Shown: piece after piece, positions 17,663 through 25,846 of the stretch
How positions within the stretch are numbered: the stretch's first letter is position 1
How the letters are laid out: every line of letters begins with the position of its first letter
Assembly (NCBI GenBank): GCA_052034005.1
Contig: JBPOJB010000029.1
Span: 124,001-188,000, forward strand
DNA: 64,000 bases
Reading direction: 5' to 3'
DNA from: JAAYDI01 sp052034005
GTDB lineage: Bacteria; Planctomycetota; Planctomycetia; Pirellulales; Pirellulaceae
Position numbers and translations under genes: made by a program
Notes under the pieces: model-generated
Database searches by the model: none
Seen by the model: the letters and a program-made list of their open reading frames with translations, nothing else
Told to the model about the DNA's origin: nothing

Positions 17663-18501
17663 GTCGCCTTGCTGTGCGCGCGGCCGGCTGGTGGACGATC
17701 CTGCGCATTGCGCTGGAAGAGCGGCTGGTGTACCGGGGCGACTTCGCCCTGGGGACGCTCATGCGGTTCCTCCCGATCGTCACGCAGATCTTCCTGTGGT
17801 GGGCGATTTTCGACACGGTCGGCGGCGGGCAGCGCGACGCGGGTGACATTGCCGGCTACTCCTTCTCCAACATGGTGGCCTATTACCTGCTGTCGATGGT
17901 CAGTCGGGCGTTCTCCAGCATGCCCGGCCTGGCGTCGGGCATTGCGCTGCAGATCCGCAACGGCGAGATCAAGAAGTACCTGGTGCAGCCGATCGACCTG
18001 CTGGAGTTCCTGCTCTTGAGCCGGCTGGCCCACAAGCTGGCGTACTACGCGGTGGCCGTGCTGCCGTTTGCGCTGGTGTTCTTCATCTGCCGCGGCTATT
18101 TCGTGGATGGCTGGCCCGCCTGGGACCAGTTGGCCGGCTTCCTGGCGGCGCTGCTGATGAGCTTCCTGCTGGGGTTCTTCCTGGAGGCGTCGATCGGGCT
18201 GATCGGGTTCTGGTTCCTGGAAGTGAGTTCCCTGCTGTTTGTGTACATGCTGGTCAATTTCTTCCTGTCGGGGCACATGTTCCCGCTGGACATGCTGCCC
18301 GATCCCTGGGGCCGGCTGGTGGACCTGCTGCCGTTGAAGTACCTGGCCTATTACCCGGTGGCCGTGTTCCTGGGCAAGGTGCCCCGCGGGGAACTGGGCC
18401 GAGGGCTGGGCATCGAGGCCTGCTGGGTGCTGTTCTTCATCGTGACGGCCCGGGTGATGCTCCGGCTGGGCGTGCGCCGTTACAGCGGGTATGGGGGATG
18501 A
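17659..18501 (+). CDS. ABC-2 type exporter, permease 1
   Basis: The 280-aa product has about six membrane segments (for example around FLPIVTQIFLWWAIF, LAYYAVAVLPFALVFFI and LLFVYMLVNFFLSGHMF). It belongs to the ABC-2 permease families found as heteromeric pairs downstream of one ATPase. GTG at 17659 is used, overlapping the ATPase stop; the frame is open far upstream but that part is the ATPase gene out of frame. The short segment ALQIRNGEIKKYLVQPID is the conserved cytoplasmic loop also seen in permease 2 (RTGNLDFALLKPID), so the two are paralogs. Confidence 0.87.
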   Translation: MSRLAVRAAGWWTILRIALEERLVYRGDFALGTLMRFLPIVTQIFLWWAIFDTVGGGQRDAGDIAGYSFSNMVAYYLLSMVSRAFSSMPGLASGIALQIRNGEIKKYLVQPIDLLEFLLLSRLAHKLAYYAVAVLPFALVFFICRGYFVDGWPAWDQLAGFLAALLMSFLLGFFLEASIGLIGFWFLEVSSLLFVYMLVNFFLSGHMFPLDMLPDPWGRLVDLLPLKYLAYYPVAVFLGKVPRGELGRGLGIEACWVLFFIVTARVMLRLGVRRYSGYGG

Positions 18502-18504
18502 GGA

Positions 18505-19362
18505 ATGACGCGTCGGCGGCCCTGCTACCACTGGGTCCTGCTCACGTTCGCCCGCAACAGCCTGGTGCGGGACACGATGTTCCGGATGAACTTCATCCTG
18601 GAATGCGTGTCCTCGGTCTCCTGGGCGCTGATGAACGTCGGCTTCTACCTGCTGGTGTTCCATCACACGCCGTTGCTGGGTCCCGAGAGCGGCTGGGGCA
18701 AGTACGAGTTCTTCGTGTTCTTGGCGACGACCTGGCTGATCAACAGCCTGGTGCAGACGCTGTTCATGTCCAATGTGGACGAATACAGCGAGCTGATCCG
18801 GACGGGCAACCTGGATTTCGCGCTGCTCAAGCCGATCGACACGCAGTTCCTCGTGTCGTTTCAGAAGGTCGACTGGTCGGCGCTGTCCACGTTCGTGGCG
18901 GGGCTCATCCTGCTGGTCGTGGCGCTCTGGCACCTGGTGACGCGGCCGGACCACCCGATCGTGGTTTCGCCCTGGGCGGTGGCGCTGTACCTGCTCTACC
19001 TGTGCTGCGGCGTGGCCATCTTGTACAGCCTCATGATTGCGCTGGCCTCGACCAGCATCTGGCTGGGCCGGAATCAGACGCTGTACGACTTCTGGTTCTA
19101 CATCACGAACTTCGCCCGGTACCCGATGGAGATCTACAACCGCGGCTGGGGCGTGCCGCTGTGGGTCCTGTTCACGTTCGTCATACCGGTCCTGGTGGTC
19201 GTGAACGTGCCGGCCCGGATCCTGGCCCAACCGCTCTATCCGCGCGGCAGCCTCGGCTGGCCGCTGGCCTGCTTTGCGCTGCTGGCCACGGCCGTGAGTC
19301 TCTGGGCGTCGCGGTGGGTCTTCCAGCGGGCGTTGGCCAGTTATCGCAGCGCGAGCAGTTGA
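18505..19362 (+). CDS. ABC-2 type exporter, permease 2
   Basis: The 285-aa six-TM protein pairs with permease 1. It shares the loop motif RTGNLDFALLKPID and has membrane segments around LVAGLIL-like stretches at residues 130-150, 155-185 and 220-275. The ATG at 18505 lies three bases after the previous stop and has GAGGA inside the preceding codons. Cytoplasmic N-terminus (MTRRRPCYHW). No signal for substrate. Confidence 0.87.
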   Translation: MTRRRPCYHWVLLTFARNSLVRDTMFRMNFILECVSSVSWALMNVGFYLLVFHHTPLLGPESGWGKYEFFVFLATTWLINSLVQTLFMSNVDEYSELIRTGNLDFALLKPIDTQFLVSFQKVDWSALSTFVAGLILLVVALWHLVTRPDHPIVVSPWAVALYLLYLCCGVAILYSLMIALASTSIWLGRNQTLYDFWFYITNFARYPMEIYNRGWGVPLWVLFTFVIPVLVVVNVPARILAQPLYPRGSLGWPLACFALLATAVSLWASRWVFQRALASYRSASS

Positions 19363-19390
19363 CGGGCGGCATCCGCATCGGCACACTGGG

Positions 19391-20362
19391 GTGGTCGTGA
19401 ACAGCCGGACCGATCAACTGCTGGATTACCTCCGACTGGTGCGTTTGCCGAACATCTTCACGGCGTTGGCGGACGTGACCATGGGGTTCCTGTTCGTGCG
19501 TCACGCGTTGTGCCCGCTGGGCGTGTTCCTGCCGCTGGCGGCCGCCAGTGGCTGCCTGTACGGCGCCGGCATGGTGCTCAACGACGTGTGGGACGTCGAG
19601 CTGGACCGGCGGGAACGGCCCGGTCGGCCGCTCCCGTCCGGGCGCGTCGCGGTGTCGGCCGCGCGCCGGTTCGGCTGGGCGCTGCTGGGAAGCGGCGTTC
19701 TGTGCGGCTGGGCGGCCGGCTTGCTGGGCTGGAGCGCCCAGGTCGGGCCGTGGTGGCGCAGCGGGGCGGTGGCCAGCCTCCTGGCGCTGTGCGTGGTCGC
19801 GTACGATGCGCGTCTCAAGCGCACGCTGCTCGGCCCGCTGGGGATGGGTGCCTGCCGACTGCTCAACGTGGTGTTGGGCATGAGCGCGGCGGCGGCCTGG
19901 AGCGGGCCGTGGTCGCTGGTCGGGTTCGGTCCGCACCATGGCCTGGCGGCGGGCGGGATCGGCCTGTACATCGTGGGTGTGACCTGGTTTGCCCGGACCG
20001 AGGCCGGTCCCAGTCAGCGCGGGCCGCTGGTGGCCGCCACGCTGGTCATGATCGGTGGGATCGCGCTGTTGGGGGCCCTGTACAGGCATCTGCCGCCCGG
20101 TTCGGTGCCGGCGCTCCGGAGCGAGTCCGCCTGGTTGCTGCTGCTGGGCGTGATCACGCTGGTCATCGTCCGGCGATGTGCAGTGGCGATCGCGGACCCG
20201 TCGCCGCGACCGGTTCAGTCGGCGGTGCGGAACTGTCTCTGGTCGTTGATTGTGCTGGATGCGGCCGTCGCGCTGTTGGTCAGTCCGATGGCCTGGTCGT
20301 TGGTCATTCTTGCTTACCTGGTGCCGACGGTCCTGTTGGGGCAGTGGATCGCGTCGACGTGA
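19391..20362 (+). CDS. UbiA-family prenyltransferase, EboC-like
   Basis: The 323-aa polytopic membrane protein has the UbiA signature NDVWDVELDRRERPGRPLPS (NDxxDxxxD, Mg-prenyl-diphosphate binding) and the second-half segment YDARLKRTLLGPLGMGACR, which I associate with the EboC branch rather than with UbiA or heme O synthase. In ebo clusters EboC helps move an unknown precursor to the periplasm. GTG codons at 19391 and 19397 are both possible starts; no good ribosome site. It is followed by an AlkP-superfamily gene, another ebo-type partner; eboA, B, D and E are not in the window. Confidence 0.8.
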   Translation: MVVNSRTDQLLDYLRLVRLPNIFTALADVTMGFLFVRHALCPLGVFLPLAAASGCLYGAGMVLNDVWDVELDRRERPGRPLPSGRVAVSAARRFGWALLGSGVLCGWAAGLLGWSAQVGPWWRSGAVASLLALCVVAYDARLKRTLLGPLGMGACRLLNVVLGMSAAAAWSGPWSLVGFGPHHGLAAGGIGLYIVGVTWFARTEAGPSQRGPLVAATLVMIGGIALLGALYRHLPPGSVPALRSESAWLLLLGVITLVIVRRCAVAIADPSPRPVQSAVRNCLWSLIVLDAAVALLVSPMAWSLVILAYLVPTVLLGQWIAST

Positions 20363-20400
20363 GCTGGGCCGGCCGCGCAACTTCAGTGGAGGATTCACCG

Positions 20401-21735
20401 ATGGAGAGCCAAGCGGAGCGGTGTGTCATTCTGTTGTCGATTCCCGGACTGCGGTCGCAGGACCTGGCGGCGACGCCGCGTCTGACGGCTGCGCTGGGGC
20501 ATCAGGCGCCGTTGGTATCGAGTTTCCCGTGCGTCACCTGGCCGGTGCAGGCGAACATGTTGACGGGCCGGCAGCCGCGCGAGCACGGCGTGGTGGCCAA
20601 CGGCTTCTACTGGCGGGATCGGCAGGAGGTCGAGATGTGGACGGCGGACAATCGGCGGATCGAAGCGCCGCAGATCTGGGACCTGCTGCACCAGCGTGGT
20701 CCGGACTGGTCGTCCGCCGCCTGGTTCCCGATGCTCAGCAAGGGCTGCGGCGCCGATTACGTCTGCATGCCCGCGCCGGTCCACCACCCGGACGGATCGG
20801 AAGAGCTGTGGTGTTACACGAAGCCGAGTGCGCTCTATGGCGAGCTGCGCGACGCACTGGGCCATTTCCCATTGCAGCATTTCTGGGGTCCGTTGGCGGA
20901 CATTCAGTCCACGCGCTGGATTGTGGACTCGGCCGTGTTCGTTGCGCGGCGATACCGGCCGCGTTTCTTCTACATCTACGTGCCGCACCTGGAGTATGCC
21001 GCACAGAAGCTGGGGCCGGACAGCCCGGCCGCCCGAGCCGCACTGGGGGAGCTCGACCAGACGCTGGGCCTATTGATCGACGGCCTGCGGGAGGCGTACG
21101 GGGCACGGGAGCTCGTCTGGCTGGCTGCCAGCGAATACGTGATTACCGAGGTGGATCACGTGAGTTATCCGAATCGGATTCTGCGTGAGGAAGGCCACCT
21201 GCAAGTGCAGGAAGACGGCGGGCGCGAGCAGCTGGATTTCGCGCGCAGCGCAGCATGGGCGATGGTCGACCACCAGTTCTCGCACGTGTTTGTCCGCGAC
21301 GGGGACCCGGGCGTGATCGACCGGATTGCCCGGCGGTTGGCCGGCGAGCCGGGGATCGCCGAGGTGCTCTTCGGCCCGCAACGGGGCAAGTATGCGGTCG
21401 ACCACCCGCGTGCGGGCGATCTCGTGCTGATCTCCGAACCGACGAGCTGGCAGGCGTACTACTGGTGGTTCGACGACGCGCGCGCGCCGGCCTATGCACG
21501 GACGGTCGATATCCACCGTAAGCCGGGCTACGACCCGGTGGAGCTGCATTTCGATCCGGCGACCCGGAGCATCCCGCTGGATGCGACTCTGGTCCGCGGC
21601 TCCCACGGGGTGCCCGTGACGGACGCGGCCCGGCAGGGCGTGCTGCTCAGTTCCCACGTCGAGGCGCTTGCCGTGTCGGCCGGGATCCGCGATGTCGATG
21701 TAGCAACCTTGGTGTTGCGGCAATGGGACCGGTAG
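20401..21735 (+). CDS. AlkP-superfamily (nucleotide pyrophosphatase-like) protein, EboF-like
   Basis: The 444-aa product has the nucleophile region of nucleotide pyrophosphatases/phosphodiesterases: Thr46 in FPCVTWPVQANMLTG, followed by REHGVVANGF. The classic first metal-binding Asp is replaced (SIPGL where VDGL is usual), and the later SDHG motif reads SEYVI, with PHLEYAAQKLGPDSP in place of a D-x-x-GH segment. I recall similar changes across the branch found beside EboC, so they look family-wide. The ATG at 20401 follows GGAGG by eight bases. A longer open frame to 19510 is antiphase read of the prenyltransferase gene. Cytoplasmic: no signal peptide. Confidence 0.78.
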   Translation: MESQAERCVILLSIPGLRSQDLAATPRLTAALGHQAPLVSSFPCVTWPVQANMLTGRQPREHGVVANGFYWRDRQEVEMWTADNRRIEAPQIWDLLHQRGPDWSSAAWFPMLSKGCGADYVCMPAPVHHPDGSEELWCYTKPSALYGELRDALGHFPLQHFWGPLADIQSTRWIVDSAVFVARRYRPRFFYIYVPHLEYAAQKLGPDSPAARAALGELDQTLGLLIDGLREAYGARELVWLAASEYVITEVDHVSYPNRILREEGHLQVQEDGGREQLDFARSAAWAMVDHQFSHVFVRDGDPGVIDRIARRLAGEPGIAEVLFGPQRGKYAVDHPRAGDLVLISEPTSWQAYYWWFDDARAPAYARTVDIHRKPGYDPVELHFDPATRSIPLDATLVRGSHGVPVTDAARQGVLLSSHVEALAVSAGIRDVDVATLVLRQWDR

Positions 21736-21940
21736 GCGCGGCTTGCGGGCGTGGGGACGCCGGGGGGGCGCGGGACGGTCCGGATGAGCGTCCGCCCGGC
21801 TTCCGATCCGGCCGGATATGCCGGCGGGCACACCCTGAGCGGGCAGGTGGCGCGGCGCAGCCTGCGGCATTTTCGCCTGCCCCTGCCGCGCTGCAGCGTC
21901 CGGGGGGAACTAGACTTGCGACGGAGGAGGTCGGCGCACC

Positions 21941-23605
21941 GTGAGGCAGGGCCTGGAACGTACCTTGGGTTTCTTGCGCGAGACGCCCAACGAGGCGGCC
22001 GTCCCCGTATTGTTGGCGGCGTTGGAGTCGTCCAACGCTGCGCTGGAGGACGCGGCGTTTCGCACGATGCTGGAGCGGCATCACGGGGTGAGCCAGCAGC
22101 GTCTGCTCGAGCGTTGGCACCGTTTGAGCGAGCGCTGGAAGCTGCGGATTGCCCAGCACGCAGGCCGGGTCTCCAGCGCCGTGCGGTCCTGCATATTCAG
22201 CACGGACGCGGCCAAGTGTGCCAACGGCTGTGATGCGGTGTTGTACATCCGCGAGTTCGACCTGATTCCGGCGCTGGTGGCCGGGATCGAAGAGGTGAAC
22301 AATCCGCATGCGTCGCTGGTCGGGCAGACGCTGTTGAGTCTGTGCGAGCTGCTGCAGGAGGAGATTGCCGGGCCGCGCGACACGCCGCGCCTGCGCGATC
22401 CTGAGCGGGTGTGCGAGCAGGTGTTGCCGAGCATCGAGCGGGCGGTGGAACGTTATTCGCGGCACCGTTGCCGTGACGCGGTCGAGGCGTTTCTGGTGCT
22501 GGCCAATGGCGAGAACCCGGTGTTGCGGCAGGTGCTGGCCGAGCCGCGTCACCCGGCGTACCTGGTGATGATGGAGATCCTGCGCACCAGCCCGCGGATG
22601 GCGATCATCCGGCTGGTCTTGAATCTGTTGGAGAGCCGCTTTGCGCCGCCGGTGGCGATGCACGTCGTATCGCACCGCAGCGACATGCCGTTCGTGCGCA
22701 AGCTGCTCAATCGCATCGCCGACCACATGTCGGACGTGCTGAAGGCGAACTTGCGGCGGGTGGAATCGGTGGCATGGCTGCAGAATACGCCCAACCTGTC
22801 GGACGCGCTGACCGAGAAGGAAGAAGCGGCGGCGCTGACGTTGGCGGTCTCCAGCAGCATGAACCGGCTCCAGGCGTTTGAGGTGTTGAAGCACGTGCTG
22901 GTCCACGGGCGGATCACGGGCCGGCGGCTCGCCGCGTCAGCGCTGGCGGAGTTCGGGGGCGCCGAGGCGAACCGGCTCGTGCTGCTCGGCCTCCAGGACC
23001 CGGACCCGCAAGTCCAGGCCAGCGTGGCGGTGCAATTGCGCGACCGCGGCATCCCCGGGGCCATCTCGCAGTTGATCAAGCTGCTGGACAGCCGGCATGA
23101 CGTGGTTCGCCAGGCGGCCCAGCGCTGCTTGACGGAGTTCAACTTCAACCGGTACATCGGCGTGTTCGACATGATGGACGACCGGATCCGCCGCAGCACC
23201 GGGCTGTTGGTGATGCGCGTCGATCCGCAGGCGACCGGCCAGCTGGCGGCCGAACTGAGGTCGCGCATGCGCACGCGCCGCCTGCGGGGGCTGGAGGCCG
23301 CCATCGCCATGGATGCCGTGCGGCACCTCGAGCCGCTGATCATCTCGCTGCTGTCCGACGTGGACCACTTCGTGCGGGCGGAGGCCGCCCGCACGCTGGC
23401 GTACTCCAGCTCGCCGCTGGCGCTGCAGTCGCTGCAGAATGCCTTGAAGGACCACAGCGTCGCCGTCCGGGACGCCGCGGAACAATCGCTCCAGAAGCTC
23501 TCCGCGGACGGGCGCATGACCACGTCCGGCTCGTTCATCGCCGCCCTGGGTGACTTCGACGACAGCCCGCTCATCGATCCGTCGGTAACGGATCCCTCCA
23601 CGTGA
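21941..23605 (+). CDS. HEAT-repeat protein
   Basis: The 554-aa product is built of helical pairs of the HEAT type along its length, clearest from residue 320 on (for example RRLAASALAEFGG, DPDPQVQASVAVQLRD, DHFVRAEAARTLAYS, DHSVAVRDAAEQSLQ). Such solenoids are protein-interaction scaffolds. The GTG at 21941 follows GGAGGAGG by ten bases. The next gene begins inside or just after its stop, so the two probably form one operon. No signal peptide or membrane segment. Role unknown. Confidence 0.82.
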   Translation: MRQGLERTLGFLRETPNEAAVPVLLAALESSNAALEDAAFRTMLERHHGVSQQRLLERWHRLSERWKLRIAQHAGRVSSAVRSCIFSTDAAKCANGCDAVLYIREFDLIPALVAGIEEVNNPHASLVGQTLLSLCELLQEEIAGPRDTPRLRDPERVCEQVLPSIERAVERYSRHRCRDAVEAFLVLANGENPVLRQVLAEPRHPAYLVMMEILRTSPRMAIIRLVLNLLESRFAPPVAMHVVSHRSDMPFVRKLLNRIADHMSDVLKANLRRVESVAWLQNTPNLSDALTEKEEAAALTLAVSSSMNRLQAFEVLKHVLVHGRITGRRLAASALAEFGGAEANRLVLLGLQDPDPQVQASVAVQLRDRGIPGAISQLIKLLDSRHDVVRQAAQRCLTEFNFNRYIGVFDMMDDRIRRSTGLLVMRVDPQATGQLAAELRSRMRTRRLRGLEAAIAMDAVRHLEPLIISLLSDVDHFVRAEAARTLAYSSSPLALQSLQNALKDHSVAVRDAAEQSLQKLSADGRMTTSGSFIAALGDFDDSPLIDPSVTDPST

Positions 23606-23619
23606 AAGGACGGTGCCCC

Positions 23620-24039
23620 GTGATCCGGCCCGAGTGCCTGTCGCTGCTGAGCCAGCTGCTGGTGGCCCAAACCAGGCCGTCGGAGGACTCCCGTTGGGTG
23701 CCCCTCACGCAGTGGTCGGACATCCCGATCGGACTGCTGGTGAAGTACGTCGTCGTGCCGCTGGTGGTGGTGGCGGTGGTCTGGGCCGCCGTGCAGTTCC
23801 GGATGCGGCGGGCGCGGGTCAGTTACTTCAGTCCGCGACGCCTGTTCCTCGATCTGTGCAAGCTGCACGACCTGGATTGGCCCACCCGCAAGCTGCTCCG
23901 GCAGTTGGCGCGGTTCCGGCACCCAGAGCATCCGGCGCGCGTGTTTGTGGATCCGGCCTGCTTCGACCCGGCGGACCTCCCGCCTCCGTTGCAGGCGTTT
24001 CGCAACGAGCTGCTGCAACTCAAGTCGCGACTGTTCTAG
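23620..24039 (+). CDS. Small membrane protein downstream of HEAT-repeat gene
   Basis: The 139-aa product has one or two hydrophobic stretches (residues about 36-58) followed by RRARVSYFSPRRLFLDLCK and a polar C-terminal helical region. The GTG at 23620 was chosen because AAAGGA lies nine bases before it. A GTG at 23602, whose GTGA overlaps the HEAT-gene stop, is the other candidate and adds six residues. Being coupled to the HEAT-repeat gene, it may anchor that protein at the membrane, which is inference. Not recognised. Confidence 0.7.
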   Translation: MIRPECLSLLSQLLVAQTRPSEDSRWVPLTQWSDIPIGLLVKYVVVPLVVVAVVWAAVQFRMRRARVSYFSPRRLFLDLCKLHDLDWPTRKLLRQLARFRHPEHPARVFVDPACFDPADLPPPLQAFRNELLQLKSRLF

Positions 24040-24060
24040 GCTCTCCCCCTGCGGGCGACG

Positions 24061-25497
24061 TCAGAACGCCCCGTCAGCGCCGCGCGCCGGTGGTGTGCGC
24101 GGGCGGAATTCGGGCGCTGCCGCCGGCTCGGGGCCCGCCTCGACCGCGGCGGTACCCGTGCCGAGCACCACCGATTTGACGTCTGCCCGCCAGCCCATCA
24201 GCGACAGCAGCTTGTCCACGCTCAGGCGGTCCACGCCGATCTCGCCGGCCGCGCGGATCTTCGTGTTGAAGTCGTCCTTCTCGGGGCCCGTCATCGCGCC
24301 GCCCATGTCCGTCCCCTTCGCTTCACCTGCCACCAGGTAGCGCGTCTCCGGCGTCACGACGTCGTCCACAATGCCGCCGTTGGCGGTGATGAGCGCTTTG
24401 AGCATCTCCAGATCGCTCTGGCCGTCGCCGGTCAGATCGACGAACCCGGTGATGGCGATGTGGACCCGGTGTCCCGGATCCCAGGTGGGCGTCAGCGCCA
24501 AGTCGCCCGGCACGATGATGTTGCCGACCTTCTCCTCCAGGATCCGAGCGGAGGCCACGTGCTCGCCGAGGATGTCTATCACTTCGATCCGCCCCTTGGG
24601 CTCGGCCTGCATGATCGCCGTCGTGCCCTTGTCGTAGACGCTGAACGTCTGCTGCAGACTCAGGTTGTCCGCCGCGCCGACGTTCAAGTACACGATCCCC
24701 TGCCGCTGGTTGACGGTCGTGACCACCGCATCGGGAGTCTCGAACGTGATCACCTTGAACTTGGCGAGCTGGTTCTTCAGGTCGTCGATGGTCTTGGCCA
24801 GCTCGGTGACCTTCTCCGCCGAGTCGTCCCGTTGCTTCTGCAGTTGAGCCGTCAGTTCATTGATCTTGTTGTCCTTCTCGGCCGTCTGGGACGCGATGCC
24901 GTCCATCTGGCTCCGCACCTCGGCCAGATCGGTCTGGAACTTGGCGCGCTCCGCCTCCAGCTCCTGGCGGGCCTGGTTCGCCGCATCCTCGTATTTCTTC
25001 TCGCGGTCGGCCGATGTCTGCTCGAGCTGCGTCTTCTGGGCCGTCAACTCGTTCTCAGCACGTCGCAGGTCGGCCAGCTGCTTGTTCAAGTCCTGGACGC
25101 GAGCCATCAGGAAGTTGGGCAGCGACTCGTAGTTCCGCGCGGTCTCGCTCTCCTGATCCGGGGCGCCGTAGAGCAGCATGTTGTCCTGGAAGTTCTTGAG
25201 CAGCGCCGCCATGGTCGGGTCGTTGACGTCGCCTCCGGTGAAATTCGCCAGGTCGTCGGCGATCTGCTTGCGCGTCTTGTTGCCGTCCTTGATCATGTAG
25301 GTCAACGTCTGCACCTTGAAGTTCGCCGTCCGCAAGTCCGACTGCGCTTGATTCGCGCGGTTCTGGGCATCCTCGGCCGCCACCCGCCGGGTCTCCGATT
25401 TGCTGTAGAAGTAGTAGGTCAGCCCGCATAGCAACAGGCTGAACATGATGAGCACAATGAGAGCTATGTGGAGACCCTGGTTCTCTCGCGACGCCAT
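24061..25497 (-). CDS. Membrane-anchored coiled-coil protein with BRCT-like C-terminus
   Basis: The 478-aa product has a single membrane anchor (residues about 10-29, IALIVLIMFSLLLCGLTYYF), a long charged coiled coil (about 35-245), a beta-rich region (YLNVGAADNLSLQQTFSVYD) and a stretch at about 350-400 reading IAITGFVDLTGDGQSDLEM then ALITANGGIVDDVV, which resembles a BRCT fold. It ends in a Pro/Ala-rich tail. The ATG at 25497 starts MASRENQGLHI. I associate this architecture with planctomycetes; function unknown. It converges on the small membrane protein gene. Confidence 0.75.
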   Translation of the reverse strand: MASRENQGLHIALIVLIMFSLLLCGLTYYFYSKSETRRVAAEDAQNRANQAQSDLRTANFKVQTLTYMIKDGNKTRKQIADDLANFTGGDVNDPTMAALLKNFQDNMLLYGAPDQESETARNYESLPNFLMARVQDLNKQLADLRRAENELTAQKTQLEQTSADREKKYEDAANQARQELEAERAKFQTDLAEVRSQMDGIASQTAEKDNKINELTAQLQKQRDDSAEKVTELAKTIDDLKNQLAKFKVITFETPDAVVTTVNQRQGIVYLNVGAADNLSLQQTFSVYDKGTTAIMQAEPKGRIEVIDILGEHVASARILEEKVGNIIVPGDLALTPTWDPGHRVHIAITGFVDLTGDGQSDLEMLKALITANGGIVDDVVTPETRYLVAGEAKGTDMGGAMTGPEKDDFNTKIRAAGEIGVDRLSVDKLLSLMGWRADVKSVVLGTGTAAVEAGPEPAAAPEFRPRTPPARGADGAF

Positions 25498-25846
25498 CGT
25501 GTTGACTCCTGATCGCGCAAAAGTCCGCCTGCGGCGGCCGACTGTTTCAGTGGTTGACTGCAGCCCGAATCCGGCTGGACCCCGCTAAACTGCTATGGGG
25601 CAAGAACCTAGGTCGAGTGTAAACAGGGCCCTTCGGGCTGTCAATAAACTCCGCAATCGGCGGGAACTAGAAAAACTGGGAAAACCATTCGCCGGGTGCG
25701 GTGGTGTCGGTCAGGGCGGTCTGGAACGCGTGCGCGGCTGGGTGGCCATAGCCGCGGGGCCCGCCGCGAGTTAGAACCTCGGTAAGTTCCAGGCGGTGCG
25801 GGTCTGGCAGGATCCGATTGGGCGTGCGGGAGGTCGCGTGCAGTTG
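25498..25846. other. Divergent intergenic region before polA
   Basis: About 350 bp between the divergent coiled-coil gene and polA. No small gene is supported. It must contain promoters for both directions, but no consensus -10 stands out as it does elsewhere in this window. Confidence 0.5.

Noticed and set aside
17350..19386. Open frame of 678 codons on the minus strand opposite the ABC permeases
   Set aside because: Gln/His/Arg-rich shadow of the two six-TM permeases on the other strand.
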